In this document: positions 1 to 9,739 of the stretch, piece after piece
Layout of the letters: the number at the start of each line of letters is the position of its first letter
How positions within the stretch are numbered: position 1 is the first letter of the stretch
NCBI RefSeq assembly: GCF_009826975.1
Contig: NZ_WUMO01000004.1
Span: 124,001 to 188,000, forward strand
DNA: 64,000 nucleotides
Source: Flavobacterium sp. HBTb2-11-1
GTDB lineage: Bacteria; Bacteroidota; Bacteroidia; Flavobacteriales; Flavobacteriaceae
Direction of reading: 5' to 3'
Program-made: the position numbers and the translations under genes
Notes under the pieces: generated by a model
What the model was told of the DNA's origin: nothing
The model's input: only the letters and a program-made list of their open reading frames with translations
Database searches by the model: none

Positions 1-827
1 CATCCTTTTGAAGTTTTGATTGGCGCTGGTCCCAAACCATTTTTCAGCTCGTAAATGGTATGATATTGTTTTCCGAAAATGATTTTTTCGTCTTTAACAA
101 CTGGATTTTTCATGTCTTCAACATACCCTAAACCGATTCCGCCGCCTGAACCCACATCAATAAAACCATCTTGCGGACGTGTATATAAAGCATATTTTCC
201 GTTTACAAATTCTGGGTGCAAGACAACATTACGCTGCTGTCCAGTATTTGAAATCAAATCAGGCAATCTTTCCCAGTTTATTAAATCTTTAGATCGAACA
301 ATTCCTGCATTGGCAACAGCCGAACTTGTATCTCCTTTTGGAGCATTTGGGTCTTTTCTTTCAGTGCAGAAAATTCCATATACGTAACCATCTTCGTGAT
401 TGATTAGACGCATATCGTATACATTTGTATCTGGATCTTCTGTCTGTGGAATCACACAAGGTTTGTCCCAAAATTTGAAATTGTCGATCCCGTTTGGACT
501 TTCGGCAATGGCAAAAAATGATTTTCTGTCGATTCCTTCAACACGAACGGCCAAAAGATATTTTCCATTCCATTTCATTGCTCCAGCGTTGAAAGCTGCA
601 TTGATGCCGATTCTTTCCTGCAAAAACGGATTTGTTTTTTCGTTAAAATCAAAACGCCAGTTTAACGGAATGTGAGCAGCGGTAACGACAGGATTTTTGT
701 AACGGTCATAAATGCCATTTCCAACAATTGCCTGCGGCTCGTTTTTTTGTTCAATAAGTGTTTTATGTTCTTTTTCTAATGCCGATTTTCTTTCTTGAAA
801 ATGGACTGAAGATGTTATTGTTGTCAT
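1..827 (-). CDS. GH130 4-O-beta-D-mannosyl-D-glucose phosphorylase, partial (C-terminus beyond window)
   Basis: Cytoplasmic phosphorylase that would split beta-1,4-mannosyl-glucose (made by epimerisation of mannobiose) with phosphate into mannose-1-phosphate and glucose. The frame is open from the ATG at 825-827 to the window edge, about 275 residues. GH130 features are visible: the segment DPDTNVYDMRL, the phrase GIVRSKDLINWERLP typical of five-bladed propeller enzymes, and RNVVLHPEFVNGKYALY. There is no signal peptide, which fits a cytoplasmic location. It is the last visible gene of the leftward GH26-symporter-GH130 operon, 27 bp after the symporter. The exact substrate (mannosylglucose or mannobiose) is inferred from the family and the locus. 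A mannobiose 2-epimerase might lie just left of the window. Confidence 0.88.
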   Translation of the reverse strand, partial: MTTITSSVHFQERKSALEKEHKTLIEQKNEPQAIVGNGIYDRYKNPVVTAAHIPLNWRFDFNEKTNPFLQERIGINAAFNAGAMKWNGKYLLAVRVEGIDRKSFFAIAESPNGIDNFKFWDKPCVIPQTEDPDTNVYDMRLINHEDGYVYGIFCTERKDPNAPKGDTSSAVANAGIVRSKDLINWERLPDLISNTGQQRNVVLHPEFVNGKYALYTRPQDGFIDVGSGGGIGLGYVEDMKNPVVKDEKIIFGKQYHTIYELKNGLGPAPIKTSKG

Positions 828-854
828 AAATTGATTTCTTTGTCTTTGGTTTTT

Positions 855-2246
855 TTATTGATTTTGATCTCTCTTTTCGTTTAAATCCTGTTCTATAATC
901 TGTAATTTTTCTTCTGATAAAGGGTAAAATGCTATAAAAGCTACAGAGATTGCGGCCGCAATTGCTGGAAGTATGCTTAACATTAATTGAATTCCGTTTT
1001 GAGCTGTCGAAGTCTGCTCTACATTGGCCTGAAAACCAAAGTAGCCTAAAAGCCAGCCCGCTCCAGCGCCGCCAATGGTCCAGCCAAATTTTTGTGACAT
1101 GGATGAAGCAGAAAACACCAATCCTGTGGCTCTGCGTCCTTGTTTCCATTCTGAATAATCGGCGCTATCAGCATACATTGACCAGATTAATGGGAAAATA
1201 CAGCCCGCACAAATACTGATTAAAACTTGGAAACTCATGATTAAGAAAATATCTTCTTTTCCGAATAAATAGAAAATAAGACTTAAAGCTGCGGCTAAAG
1301 CCATGGCTCCAAAAAAGGTTTTCTTTTTTCCGATTTTATTCGCAATTGGCGTAGCAATAATAACTCCGATGATGTTTGCGGCTTGCCCTAAAACCAAGTA
1401 GATAGAGGTTGGCGTCATATGAAAATCGGTTCCGAAAAGTGAGAAATCGAAATTCACAGAACTGCTTACATAATATTTGAAATAATAAACCGCTGCGCCA
1501 TCGCGAATTGAATTGAAAACTAAAGCTCCAATCCCAGCTCCAAGCAGAATCCACCACGGTTTATTTTTCAGGAGATCTTTTAAATCTTCTTTTAGATTAT
1601 TTTGTTCGTCTGCGATTGGTTTGATTCGTTCTTTGGTGAATAAAAAACAAGCCCAGAAAAATATGGTTGTGATTAATCCGAAAACTGCGATTGTTGCCAG
1701 CCAGCCACTTTTAGAATTTAAATTTCCTCCAAAATAGTTTACCAAAGGTTCAATGAGCCAAAGCGCCAAAAGACTTCCTCCGAATGCAAAAACCATTCTA
1801 TAAGATGAAAGCGTATTTCTTTCTTTCCTGTCAGATGACATTACGCCCAAAAGCGAAGCGTAAGGAACATTTATTAAAGAATAAATCATCATCATTAGCG
1901 AATACGTCACATAAGCATAGATGATTTTTCCTTTCTCGTCAAAGTCTGGAGTGTAGAAAGTTAAAACACCAATCACGGCAAAAGGTATGGCGACCCAAAG
2001 AAGATAAGGTCTGAATTTTCCCCATTTGCTTTTGGTTCTGTCTGCTAAAATTCCAACAATCGGGTCAAAGCAAGAATCCCAGATTCGGGTAATTAAAAAC
2101 ATGGTCCCCACTACGGCAGGCGCTAATCCGAAAACGTCGGTGTAGAAAAACAGTAAATACATGCTGAAAATTTTCCAGAACATCGAGGAAGCAGCATCTC
2201 CTAGTCCGTAACCGATTTTTTCTTTTAAACTAATTTTGTCGTGCAT
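855..2246 (-). CDS. GPH-family (MelB-like) sugar:cation symporter
   Basis: Inner-membrane MFS transporter of the glycoside-pentoside-hexuronide family, 463 residues with about 12 hydrophobic segments. Family marks include the N-terminal SLKEKIGYGLGDAASSMFW, the loop ITRIWDSCFDPIVGILADRT with its conserved aspartates, and SKWGKFRPYLLW. It sits between the GH26 mannanase (36 bp upstream) and the GH130 phosphorylase in one leftward operon, so it most likely carries manno-disaccharides or short mannosides from periplasm to cytoplasm with sodium or protons. The family assignment is firm; the substrate is inferred from context. Confidence 0.9.
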   Translation of the reverse strand: MHDKISLKEKIGYGLGDAASSMFWKIFSMYLLFFYTDVFGLAPAVVGTMFLITRIWDSCFDPIVGILADRTKSKWGKFRPYLLWVAIPFAVIGVLTFYTPDFDEKGKIIYAYVTYSLMMMIYSLINVPYASLLGVMSSDRKERNTLSSYRMVFAFGGSLLALWLIEPLVNYFGGNLNSKSGWLATIAVFGLITTIFFWACFLFTKERIKPIADEQNNLKEDLKDLLKNKPWWILLGAGIGALVFNSIRDGAAVYYFKYYVSSSVNFDFSLFGTDFHMTPTSIYLVLGQAANIIGVIIATPIANKIGKKKTFFGAMALAAALSLIFYLFGKEDIFLIMSFQVLISICAGCIFPLIWSMYADSADYSEWKQGRRATGLVFSASSMSQKFGWTIGGAGAGWLLGYFGFQANVEQTSTAQNGIQLMLSILPAIAAAISVAFIAFYPLSEEKLQIIEQDLNEKRDQNQ

Positions 2247-2282
2247 TGGTTATTTTTTAAGGTTGTAATTTGGTTTGGGCAG

Positions 2283-3419
2283 TTATTTTAATTTTTTTGG
2301 AATGTCTTTCTCAAATATAGTCTGATCGAGCTTATAAAAATCGATAAAATCTTTCTCGCTTACTTGTCCGGAAAACGGTGCGTAATAATGCATTTTTTGT
2401 TCTTTTTCCTGCCAGCCATGGTTTCTCCATAACAAGACATAAGAAATTTTATAATCTCCGATGGCTTTTAATAAGGTTCCTGTCCACCATTTTGGATCAG
2501 GAATTGCTTCATAACCAGCTTCAGCCAATGCCATTGGTTTGCCTTTTTGACGACATATTTCGTTTAAGATTTTAAATTGCTTTTGAACTTCGCTGATAAA
2601 CTTCTCACCATTCAGATCATCATTATTTTGATAAGTGTCAAAACTTAAAATATCAGCATAATTATCGCCTGGATAATTGGCTAGGAAATCATTTTCACTA
2701 TCGAAACTACTGGTATTGTATACATAAATTAAATTGTGAACCCCTTTTTTTTGAAGGTAGTCAAAAGTGAATTTCCAAGCCGTTTTGAATTCTTCTGGAG
2801 TACAATTTCCTTTTCCCCACCAGAACCATCCGCCCGTCAATTCGTGAAAAGGTCTAAAAAGAATCGGAATATTTTTGCCATTTTTATCTTTTAAAGACAA
2901 AAAGAAAACCGCTGCTTTATCTAACCAAGAAGTATATTTTTTATGGTTTTCTGCTCCGGGCAAAATTGTTTTTAAAGAATTAGGCACATTATTCCAAGCG
3001 TCTTTTCCAGTTGCTGGATTATCAAAATGCCAGCTGATGGTTGAAATTCCGCCACGTGCATTTGCCTCTATGATATATTGTTTCATTTTATTGAAAGGAA
3101 CACCGTCAATATTATTGGGTTTATCATTTTCTAAACCTGCAATGTCCCAGCCATAAACTGCTGGATAATCGCCTGCAACATCTTTTACATCACTTCGTCC
3201 GTTTTCATACTTCCATTTTACACCATAAGCTAGATCGTCCTGATGTCCAAATAAAAAGCCTTTTTGAGATAGTGCATTTAAATTTTTATAAAGTGATTTA
3301 GTTTCAGCTGTTGCTTTTTGATCTGCAAGTGACAAAATTGTATTACTATTACTTTTTTGCGATTCGCACGAAGTGCTTATAAAAGCAGCAGTTAGAAGCA
3401 TGATAAAATGTTTTTTCAT
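2283..3419 (-). CDS. GH26 endo-beta-1,4-mannanase lipoprotein
   Basis: Secreted glycoside hydrolase of family 26, 378 residues. A lipoprotein signal peptide ends in the lipobox STSC with the acylated Cys at residue 18, followed by Glu, so it may be exposed on the cell surface. The family 26 acid/base is visible as Glu193 in FRPFHELTGGWFWWG, and the nucleophile as Glu300 in MALAEAGYEA. GH26 enzymes retain configuration and cut mannan backbones, releasing mannobiose or longer products. It is first in the leftward operon with the symporter and GH130 phosphorylase, and divergent from the AraC-type regulator across 304 bp. Family certain; mannan specificity very likely from the whole locus. Confidence 0.92.
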   Translation of the reverse strand: MKKHFIMLLTAAFISTSCESQKSNSNTILSLADQKATAETKSLYKNLNALSQKGFLFGHQDDLAYGVKWKYENGRSDVKDVAGDYPAVYGWDIAGLENDKPNNIDGVPFNKMKQYIIEANARGGISTISWHFDNPATGKDAWNNVPNSLKTILPGAENHKKYTSWLDKAAVFFLSLKDKNGKNIPILFRPFHELTGGWFWWGKGNCTPEEFKTAWKFTFDYLQKKGVHNLIYVYNTSSFDSENDFLANYPGDNYADILSFDTYQNNDDLNGEKFISEVQKQFKILNEICRQKGKPMALAEAGYEAIPDPKWWTGTLLKAIGDYKISYVLLWRNHGWQEKEQKMHYYAPFSGQVSEKDFIDFYKLDQTIFEKDIPKKLK

Positions 3420-3723
3420 TGTCGATTTATTGATGTTTATTGGCGCTAAATACTAAAGATATAGTGATTTATGATCTTGAAATCTATTAGTTTTTTAACT
3501 CTGAAATTCTTTAGCAATTTGTCTTTAAAATTATTAAAACTATAAAAAGATATTCGATTAAAAACGATTAATGTTTAGTATTAATATTCTTTTTAAAGAA
3601 ATGATAATTAATTTTTTCAAAGATAAACGGATGATTAAACTGTGATTAATATTATTTTATCAATTATATATCATATTATTGCATTAAAAAAGAATATAAC
3701 TTTTCCTGAAAATACTTTTTAAT
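3420..3723. promoter_or_regulatory. divergent intergenic region, GH26 operon / araC-type gene
   Basis: Very AT-rich gap of 304 bp between divergent genes. On the minus strand a flavobacterial -7 element TATCTTTG is seen at 3618-3625 (CAAAGATA on the plus strand), but no clear -33 TTG stands at the right distance. Several TATCA/TGATA words occur around 3658-3676, like those upstream of susC. It probably carries the promoters of both transcripts and regulator sites; this is inference. Confidence 0.4.
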
Positions 3724-4602
3724 ATGAGTACTATGAAAAATTTTTATAGAGAAATTGCTCCGCTTGCTGCTAGCGACAGCTTTTTGGTTTTTGATCGCGT
3801 AAAAGATAGTTTTGATTTTCCGGTGCATTATCATCCGGAATTTGAGATCAATTTTATTCTAAATGGAAAAGGAGTAAAGAGAGTTGTGGGAGATAATATT
3901 GAGGAAATTGATAATGTGGAATTGGTTTTGATTGGCCCTAATTTATATCACGGTTGGGAATTGAATAAATGCACCAATAAAAAAATACACGAGATAACGA
4001 TACAATTTCATAATGATTTATTTCATGAATCTTTGCTTGCAAGACGTATTATGAATCCGATTCGAGACATGTTTAACCGATCTATTCATGGAATTTTGTT
4101 TTCAAAAAAAACAGCCGAAGAATTAACGCCAAGGCTCGTGAAGCTTTCTAAACTGGACGGTATGGATTATTTCTTAGAGATTACTTCCTTATTATATGAT
4201 CTGGCCAATTCAAGAAATCAGCGCCTGCTTTCTACCTACACAGTAGATTATGATACGTTTGATGATTATGATAAAATGAAATTGGTTTATGAGTACGTGC
4301 AGAAAAATTTCGCAGAAAAAATTACTTTAGAAGATGCGGCAAATGTGGCGAGCATGTCTATTATTTCTTTTAACCGATTTATTAAAAAACGTACTGGAAA
4401 AACTTTTGTCAATTATATAAATGACATTCGTATTGGTTATGCGGCACGTTGGCTCGTAGAAAAAGATATGAGTGTTTCTGAAGTTGCTTTTAAATCTGGC
4501 TTTAATAATATTGCGAACTTTAATCGCAGTTTCAAAGCGATAAAAAATTGTACGCCAAGTCAGTATCGCGAAGAATTTTCGGGTCTGAAGCGTATTTTAT
4601 AA
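3724..4602 (+). CDS. AraC-family transcriptional regulator of the mannan locus
   Basis: DNA-binding activator of 292 residues. The N-terminal part is cupin-like (HYHPEFEINFILNGKGV, then a second histidine motif NLYHGWELN), a fold that often binds sugars. The C-terminal part, about residues 190-290, holds the two AraC helix-turn-helices: ITLEDAANVASMSIISFNRF and then MSVSEVAFKSGFNNIANFNRSFK followed by the family signature TPSQYREEF. An in-frame ATG at 3733 is a possible alternative start. It is divergent from the GH26 operon and 315 bp upstream of susC, so it is the natural local regulator, probably responding to manno-oligosaccharides. Confidence 0.9.
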   Translation: MSTMKNFYREIAPLAASDSFLVFDRVKDSFDFPVHYHPEFEINFILNGKGVKRVVGDNIEEIDNVELVLIGPNLYHGWELNKCTNKKIHEITIQFHNDLFHESLLARRIMNPIRDMFNRSIHGILFSKKTAEELTPRLVKLSKLDGMDYFLEITSLLYDLANSRNQRLLSTYTVDYDTFDDYDKMKLVYEYVQKNFAEKITLEDAANVASMSIISFNRFIKKRTGKTFVNYINDIRIGYAARWLVEKDMSVSEVAFKSGFNNIANFNRSFKAIKNCTPSQYREEFSGLKRIL

Positions 4603-4917
4603 TGATACTTTTTTGTCACAAGTAAGTATTATTTTTAACGAAAACGTTTGCTTTTCGACATTTCATTGGTTTTTATTCATTGTTTAGGTTCCTTTTGAGG
4701 ATTGTTATTGCGAATAATTTAATTTTTATATGATTTTATTTCTATATGTGTTTTTTTAATCGCCTATAGTAAAAATATTATCATTAAATGATATAATATT
4801 ATCGATTTGATAATTCTCGCTGTTATAGATTTGTTGAAATAATTTAAAAGTAAAAATTACCCTGGCATTTGCTTTTAAGATTATGCAATAAACAAATTTA
4901 ACTAACCAAACATTATT
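4603..4917 (+). promoter_or_regulatory. susC upstream region with two adjacent small palindromes
   Basis: 315 bp without a gene. At 4779-4793 lies a 15-bp palindrome TATCATTAAATGATA, and at 4798-4814 an inverted repeat ATTATC-N5-GATAAT; both share the TATCA/ATTATC word. A possible -7 element TAGATTTG is at 4826-4833, with a TTG at 4807-4809, a spacer of 16 that is slightly short. The arrangement (palindromes just upstream of or overlapping a promoter) suggests regulator binding, most simply by the neighbouring AraC-type protein. The leader after this is about 80 bases. Confidence 0.4.
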
Positions 4918-7900
4918 ATGAAAAAACTAATGACTCACTTTCTTCATTGGAGTGCTAACCACAGAGCAATTCCTTTGATTGTATTCTTGCTGCTGACTAG
5001 TAATTTTATTGCTGCTCAGGTTAAAATAACAGGAGTAGTGTCTGATGATAAAGGAATGACAATTCCTGGAGCCAACATTTCAGTTGTTGGATCAAAAAAT
5101 ACTGCATCTTCAGACTTTGATGGTAAATATAGTATTGATGCCCCTTCAAATGGGACTTTGGTAGTGTCATTTATCGGTTTTGATTCTCAAAAAATTGCTA
5201 TTGCTGGCAAAACTAAAATCAATATTTCTTTAAAACCGTCTTCAGAAGACTTAAAAGAAGTTGTTGTAATTGGATACGGAACTCAGAAAAAGAAAGATGT
5301 AAATGGTGCGATATCTTCTGTACGATCTAAGGATATCGAAAATTTGAAACAGGTATCTATCGATCAGATGCTTCAAGGTAAGGCTGCTGGGGTTTCGGTA
5401 ACAAATAACTCAGGCCAGCCAGGTGGTGCAGCTTCTGTTAGAGTGCGTGGTACGACTTCTATTACTGGAACAAATGAGCCTTTGTATGTAATTGATGGGG
5501 TGCCAATTTCTGGAGATGCAACGGGTAAATCTACCAGCGGGCAGACCTTGGCAGGAAAGGATGGGTTTTCTGCCTCTGGAGGAAGCGGTAATACAGCCAT
5601 GAGTCCATTGTCAATGATTAATCCAAACGATATTGAATCGATGGATATTTTGAAAGATGCTTCGGCAACAGCAATTTACGGATCTCGCGGTGCAAATGGA
5701 GTTATTATTATTACGACTAAATCAGGTAAAAAAGGCGGAGGAAAAGTATCGTATGAGAACTACACTTCTTTTGCAACAATAAGTAATAAATTGGATGTTT
5801 TAAATTTGTCCGAATATGCAACTTTAAAAACCAATCTGGCTAAACTATGGGGTTTTCAGACTCGTCAGGAGTTTTCTCATCCAGAGCTGTTAGGGCCTGG
5901 AACAAACTGGCAGGATGAAGTATATAGAACGGCTATTTCCAACAGCCATCAGCTTTCATTTTCTGGCGCTAAAGATGGAACAAGCTATTATCTGTCTGGA
6001 AGTTATTTAGATAATGAAGGAACGATTATCAATTCGGGATTAAAGAGATATACTGTTAGATTGAATTTGGATTCAAAAATTAAATCTTGGTTAAGAATTG
6101 GTGGAAATCTAACAGGAGGTATTACAAATGAAAGAATTACAGTAAACCAAAGTTATTCAGGATTAATTTCAAATACATTATTGCAATCTCCTGATATTCC
6201 AGTTAGAAATGTTGACGGCTCATTTGCAGGTCCGCCATCTTCTGAACAGAGTGTTACCTATTATAATCCAGTAGCAGAAGCATTAACCAGAGAAAATAAA
6301 TTGGTTAGAAAAAATTTCTTAGGAAATGTTTATGCTGAGGCAGATATTGTTAAAGGATTGAAATATCGCATTGAAATTGCCGCAAATACGGAGTTTTCTG
6401 AAAATGATGACTTCAGACCATCGTACGCATGGGGAAGCCAGGTAAATTTATTAGCTGATTTAGACGTAAGGAGACAAAACTGGTATTCTACAAATATTAA
6501 AAATTTACTGACTTACGATAGAACTTTTGGCAAGCACAAAATTACTCTTTTGGCAGGTCAGGAGGCAAACGATTCTCATTGGGAAGGTTTGATTGCATCT
6601 GCGCAAGGGTTTAAAACAAATTCAATTCACACCATTAATTTAGCTGATGTTGATAATAACACTATTACACAATATAAAGGAAGCGCTTCACTTTCATCTT
6701 TATTTGCGCGTGTTATTTATGACTTTAATGATAAATATAGCATTACAGCATCTATCAGACAGGACGTTTCGTCTAAATTTGATCCGACTACAGATAACCA
6801 AAAGGGTGTTTTTAACGCAATTTCCGGTTCATGGAAATTGTCTAACGAGTCTTTTATGGAAGGAACTCGCAAATATGTAGACAATATTAAATTTAGAGTT
6901 GGGTATGGAGAAACCGGAAACCAGCAGATTCCAAATAACAGTTACTCTGCAATGTTAGGAACTCAAAATTCAGGTTTAGGAAGCGGATTCTTGCCATCAA
7001 ATTATCCGAATCCAGATTTAGTTTGGGAATCTTTGAATCAGACTAACTTAGGTATTGATTTTACATTGCTGAATAATAAGCTTTCAGCAAGTTTTGATGT
7101 TTATGACAAAAAATCTAAAGGTTTCTTATTTCAAGTGCCGTTGCCTTTATATCTAACAGGTGGCGGAGGTCAGTACGGAGGAGTTTCTGCTCCATACTCT
7201 AACTTAGGGACTATGAGTAATAAGGGGTATGATATTACAGTTGGATACGATTTAAGATCTTCAGGAAACTTTAATTGGGATGCATCTTTGGTTGTTTCTC
7301 ATTACAAAAATAATCTAGACGAAATTGCTAACGGAATTGTGTTAACTCAAGAAGTTAATACCAACGGATATCAGCCAGTAGTAGTTACCAATACTACAAT
7401 TGGAAATCCAATTGGATTGTTCTACGGGTATAAAACAGACGGAATTTTCAAGGATCAAACAGTTTTGGATAATGCACCGCTTCAATTTGGTCAAGCGGTA
7501 GGAACGGGAGCAGGAGAAACAGCTTTGGGAGATGTTAAATATGTGGATGTAAATGGAGACGGAAAAATTGATGCAAATGATAAAACATTCATTGGGAATC
7601 CGCATCCAAAATTCACTTACGGATTTACAAACAATTTCAAATATAAAAACGTAGATCTTTCTATTTTTCTTCAAGGTTCGTACGGAAATGATGTTATGAA
7701 TTTGACAAGAAGAGCTGGCACAACGAATGCTTCTTTATATGATAACCAATTAGTGGAGGCAATGGATTATTATTCTCCAACAAATACAGCAAGTAATAAC
7801 CCAAGGCCAATTGCAGATTCTTCAAATAATAACCTTCTTATTTCAGATCGTTATGTTGAAGATGGATCGTACTTAAGAATTCAGAATATAACCCTAGGGT

Positions 7901-8109
7901 ATTCTTTGCCGCAAGATGTAATTTCAAAATATAAAATTTCAAGATTAAGATTGTACGGGTCTGCACAGAACTTGTATACGTTTACAAATTATTCAGGTTA
8001 TGATCCGGAGATTGGTTCATTTAATCAGAATGTGCTTTTATCAGGAATTGACAACGGAAGATATCCCGTAGCGAGAACATTTTTAGTTGGACTTAACCTA
8101 GAATTTTAA
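4918..8109 (+). CDS. SusC-like TonB-dependent outer-membrane receptor of the mannan locus
   Basis: Outer-membrane importer for oligosaccharides, 1063 residues, the usual SusC/RagA size. A signal peptide ends at about residue 34 (FIAAQ). Next comes a carboxypeptidase-D regulatory-like domain (about 36-110, ITGVVSDDKGMTIPGANI), then the SusC hallmark KEVVVIGYGTQKKKDVNGAI, the plug with MLQGKAAGVSV and VRVRGTTSITGTNEPLYVID, and ASATAIYGSRGANGVIIITT. The rest is the 22-strand barrel, ending in an aromatic-rich strand (FLVGLNLEF). Eleven bases separate it from susD; the two would form the lidded SusCD transporter. Energy comes from TonB-ExbBD encoded elsewhere. Confidence 0.95.
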   Translation: MKKLMTHFLHWSANHRAIPLIVFLLLTSNFIAAQVKITGVVSDDKGMTIPGANISVVGSKNTASSDFDGKYSIDAPSNGTLVVSFIGFDSQKIAIAGKTKINISLKPSSEDLKEVVVIGYGTQKKKDVNGAISSVRSKDIENLKQVSIDQMLQGKAAGVSVTNNSGQPGGAASVRVRGTTSITGTNEPLYVIDGVPISGDATGKSTSGQTLAGKDGFSASGGSGNTAMSPLSMINPNDIESMDILKDASATAIYGSRGANGVIIITTKSGKKGGGKVSYENYTSFATISNKLDVLNLSEYATLKTNLAKLWGFQTRQEFSHPELLGPGTNWQDEVYRTAISNSHQLSFSGAKDGTSYYLSGSYLDNEGTIINSGLKRYTVRLNLDSKIKSWLRIGGNLTGGITNERITVNQSYSGLISNTLLQSPDIPVRNVDGSFAGPPSSEQSVTYYNPVAEALTRENKLVRKNFLGNVYAEADIVKGLKYRIEIAANTEFSENDDFRPSYAWGSQVNLLADLDVRRQNWYSTNIKNLLTYDRTFGKHKITLLAGQEANDSHWEGLIASAQGFKTNSIHTINLADVDNNTITQYKGSASLSSLFARVIYDFNDKYSITASIRQDVSSKFDPTTDNQKGVFNAISGSWKLSNESFMEGTRKYVDNIKFRVGYGETGNQQIPNNSYSAMLGTQNSGLGSGFLPSNYPNPDLVWESLNQTNLGIDFTLLNNKLSASFDVYDKKSKGFLFQVPLPLYLTGGGGQYGGVSAPYSNLGTMSNKGYDITVGYDLRSSGNFNWDASLVVSHYKNNLDEIANGIVLTQEVNTNGYQPVVVTNTTIGNPIGLFYGYKTDGIFKDQTVLDNAPLQFGQAVGTGAGETALGDVKYVDVNGDGKIDANDKTFIGNPHPKFTYGFTNNFKYKNVDLSIFLQGSYGNDVMNLTRRAGTTNASLYDNQLVEAMDYYSPTNTASNNPRPIADSSNNNLLISDRYVEDGSYLRIQNITLGYSLPQDVISKYKISRLRLYGSAQNLYTFTNYSGYDPEIGSFNQNVLLSGIDNGRYPVARTFLVGLNLEF

Positions 8110-8120
8110 AATTAAAGAAA

Positions 8121-9719
8121 ATGAAAAAGAAATCTTTTTTAAATAGATATAGCCTGCTTTTTATGGCAGTGGCATTTTTGACTTTTGGATCTTGTCAGGA
8201 CGATTTTACTGATAGACCTTCTGAAGATGGAATAAGTTTGGATTCGTATTACAGCACAGACGAGCAAGTGTCATCGGCAACAAATGGGATGTATAGCAGA
8301 ACTTGGTTTCAAATGTATAATAAATTCTGGTGGGCGCTGGAAGTAGGATCTGGAAACATGTATTCTGGTTCTCCTGACGTGAGCGGATTAAGAACTTTCT
8401 CTTTAAACGGAAGCGATCCAGAATTAGTAAATGGTTGGTCATCTTTATGGGCAAACGTACAGCAGTCCAATATGATTATTAACTTTCTTGCGGCAAGAGT
8501 AGGACCAGGTGTTTCTCAAGATGTTTTGAATAATACTATTGGAGAAGCGTATTTTATGAGAGCTACTGCTTATTTTGATTTAGTGAGACTTTGGGGGCCA
8601 GTGCCCATTATTGAAAATCCATTAGACTATACCAGTAATCCTTATGTAAATACAAATCCAGTTGAAGATATCTATAAATTAATTACATCTGATTATTTAA
8701 AGGCAATTGACTTATTGGTGGCGAAAAACAGAGGTGCAAACTATGCAAATAACGGACATGTTTCTAAAGGTTCTGCAAAAGCAATGCTGGCAAAAGTGTA
8801 TTTATATCAAAAAGACTATGCAAAAGCAAGGGCAATGGCAGAAGATGTTATCAATAGCGGGGAGTTCAAGCTTTTAGGAGGAGACCAGCTTCCAGGAAAA
8901 AGTTTTGGAGATTTGTTTACATATGCAAACAATAATAACGAAGAATCGATTTTTGCTCTTCAATGGAAAGGAGACGGGGCTTACGGATCTGCAAACAACT
9001 GTAACACACAATTCGGATTCCAAGATGGCACATTGTCAACTTCAAATGCATCTTATGCGGGAGTTTTTGGTCCAAGCCAAGAAGTTATGCTTTCTTTATA
9101 TGATGCTGGAGATTTAAGAAAGCATGAAACCGTAATGGTTGGCGGTGACACTTATCCGAATATTAAAACTACACAAGGAATAGGATTTACAGTTCCATCA
9201 GGTAAAGATCTTGCTCAAGCGTCTGGAGGAGCAATTAAAAAATATTGCATTGGCGTGGTTAACGGAAATGTGACAGGTCAGGCAGATGCATGGGCGATGA
9301 TGGATAATAATACATATGTAATGCGTTATGCGGAATTGCTGTTAATTCATGCTGAAGCAGTTTTAGCGGGTGGGGCAAGCACTTCAGATGCGTCAGCTTT
9401 AAGTTCAATCAATGCGGTAAGAAAGAGAGCCGGTTTAGCCGCTTTAACTTCCATTACTTTTGATGATATATTTTTAGAAAGAAGAAAAGAATTATGTTTT
9501 GAAGGAGATTATTGGTTTGATCTAGGACGTATAGACAAAGCGAAAGCAATCGCTATTATGTCGGCGCAAAATAGAGGAGACAGATATGGAGAGCGCCACT
9601 ATACGCCAGTTTATAGTGAAGATCACGCAACAAATGATTTCTATATGGACTATCCAGATAACGAAGTGGCTAAAAATCCTAAATTGTTACAGGCTCCAGT
9701 TCCGTATACTTTTAAATAA
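8121..9719 (+). CDS. SusD/RagB-like surface glycan-binding lipoprotein
   Basis: Lid protein of the SusCD importer, 532 residues. The signal peptide ends in the lipobox FGSC, and the acylated Cys is followed by QDD, an acidic stretch like the surface-export signal of Bacteroidota lipoproteins. The N-terminal part shows tetratricopeptide-like helices typical of SusD (SDEDGISLDSYYSTDEQVSSATNG-like region, then GEAYFMRATAYFDLVRLWGPVPI). The C-terminal part has the family motifs YAELLLIHAEA, INAVRKRAG and ERRKELCFEGDYWFDLGR. It lies 11 bp after susC and 20 bp before the third surface protein. Binding of mannan oligosaccharides is inferred from the locus. Confidence 0.94.
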   Translation: MKKKSFLNRYSLLFMAVAFLTFGSCQDDFTDRPSEDGISLDSYYSTDEQVSSATNGMYSRTWFQMYNKFWWALEVGSGNMYSGSPDVSGLRTFSLNGSDPELVNGWSSLWANVQQSNMIINFLAARVGPGVSQDVLNNTIGEAYFMRATAYFDLVRLWGPVPIIENPLDYTSNPYVNTNPVEDIYKLITSDYLKAIDLLVAKNRGANYANNGHVSKGSAKAMLAKVYLYQKDYAKARAMAEDVINSGEFKLLGGDQLPGKSFGDLFTYANNNNEESIFALQWKGDGAYGSANNCNTQFGFQDGTLSTSNASYAGVFGPSQEVMLSLYDAGDLRKHETVMVGGDTYPNIKTTQGIGFTVPSGKDLAQASGGAIKKYCIGVVNGNVTGQADAWAMMDNNTYVMRYAELLLIHAEAVLAGGASTSDASALSSINAVRKRAGLAALTSITFDDIFLERRKELCFEGDYWFDLGRIDKAKAIAIMSAQNRGDRYGERHYTPVYSEDHATNDFYMDYPDNEVAKNPKLLQAPVPYTFK

Positions 9720-9739
9720 TCCCTAAAAATTAGACTGAT

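Noticed and set aside
763..1149. Minus-strand frame of 128 codons overlapping the symporter and GH130 genes
   Set aside because: It overlaps two strongly supported genes in another frame; the real GH130 frame starts at 827 and continues to the window edge.
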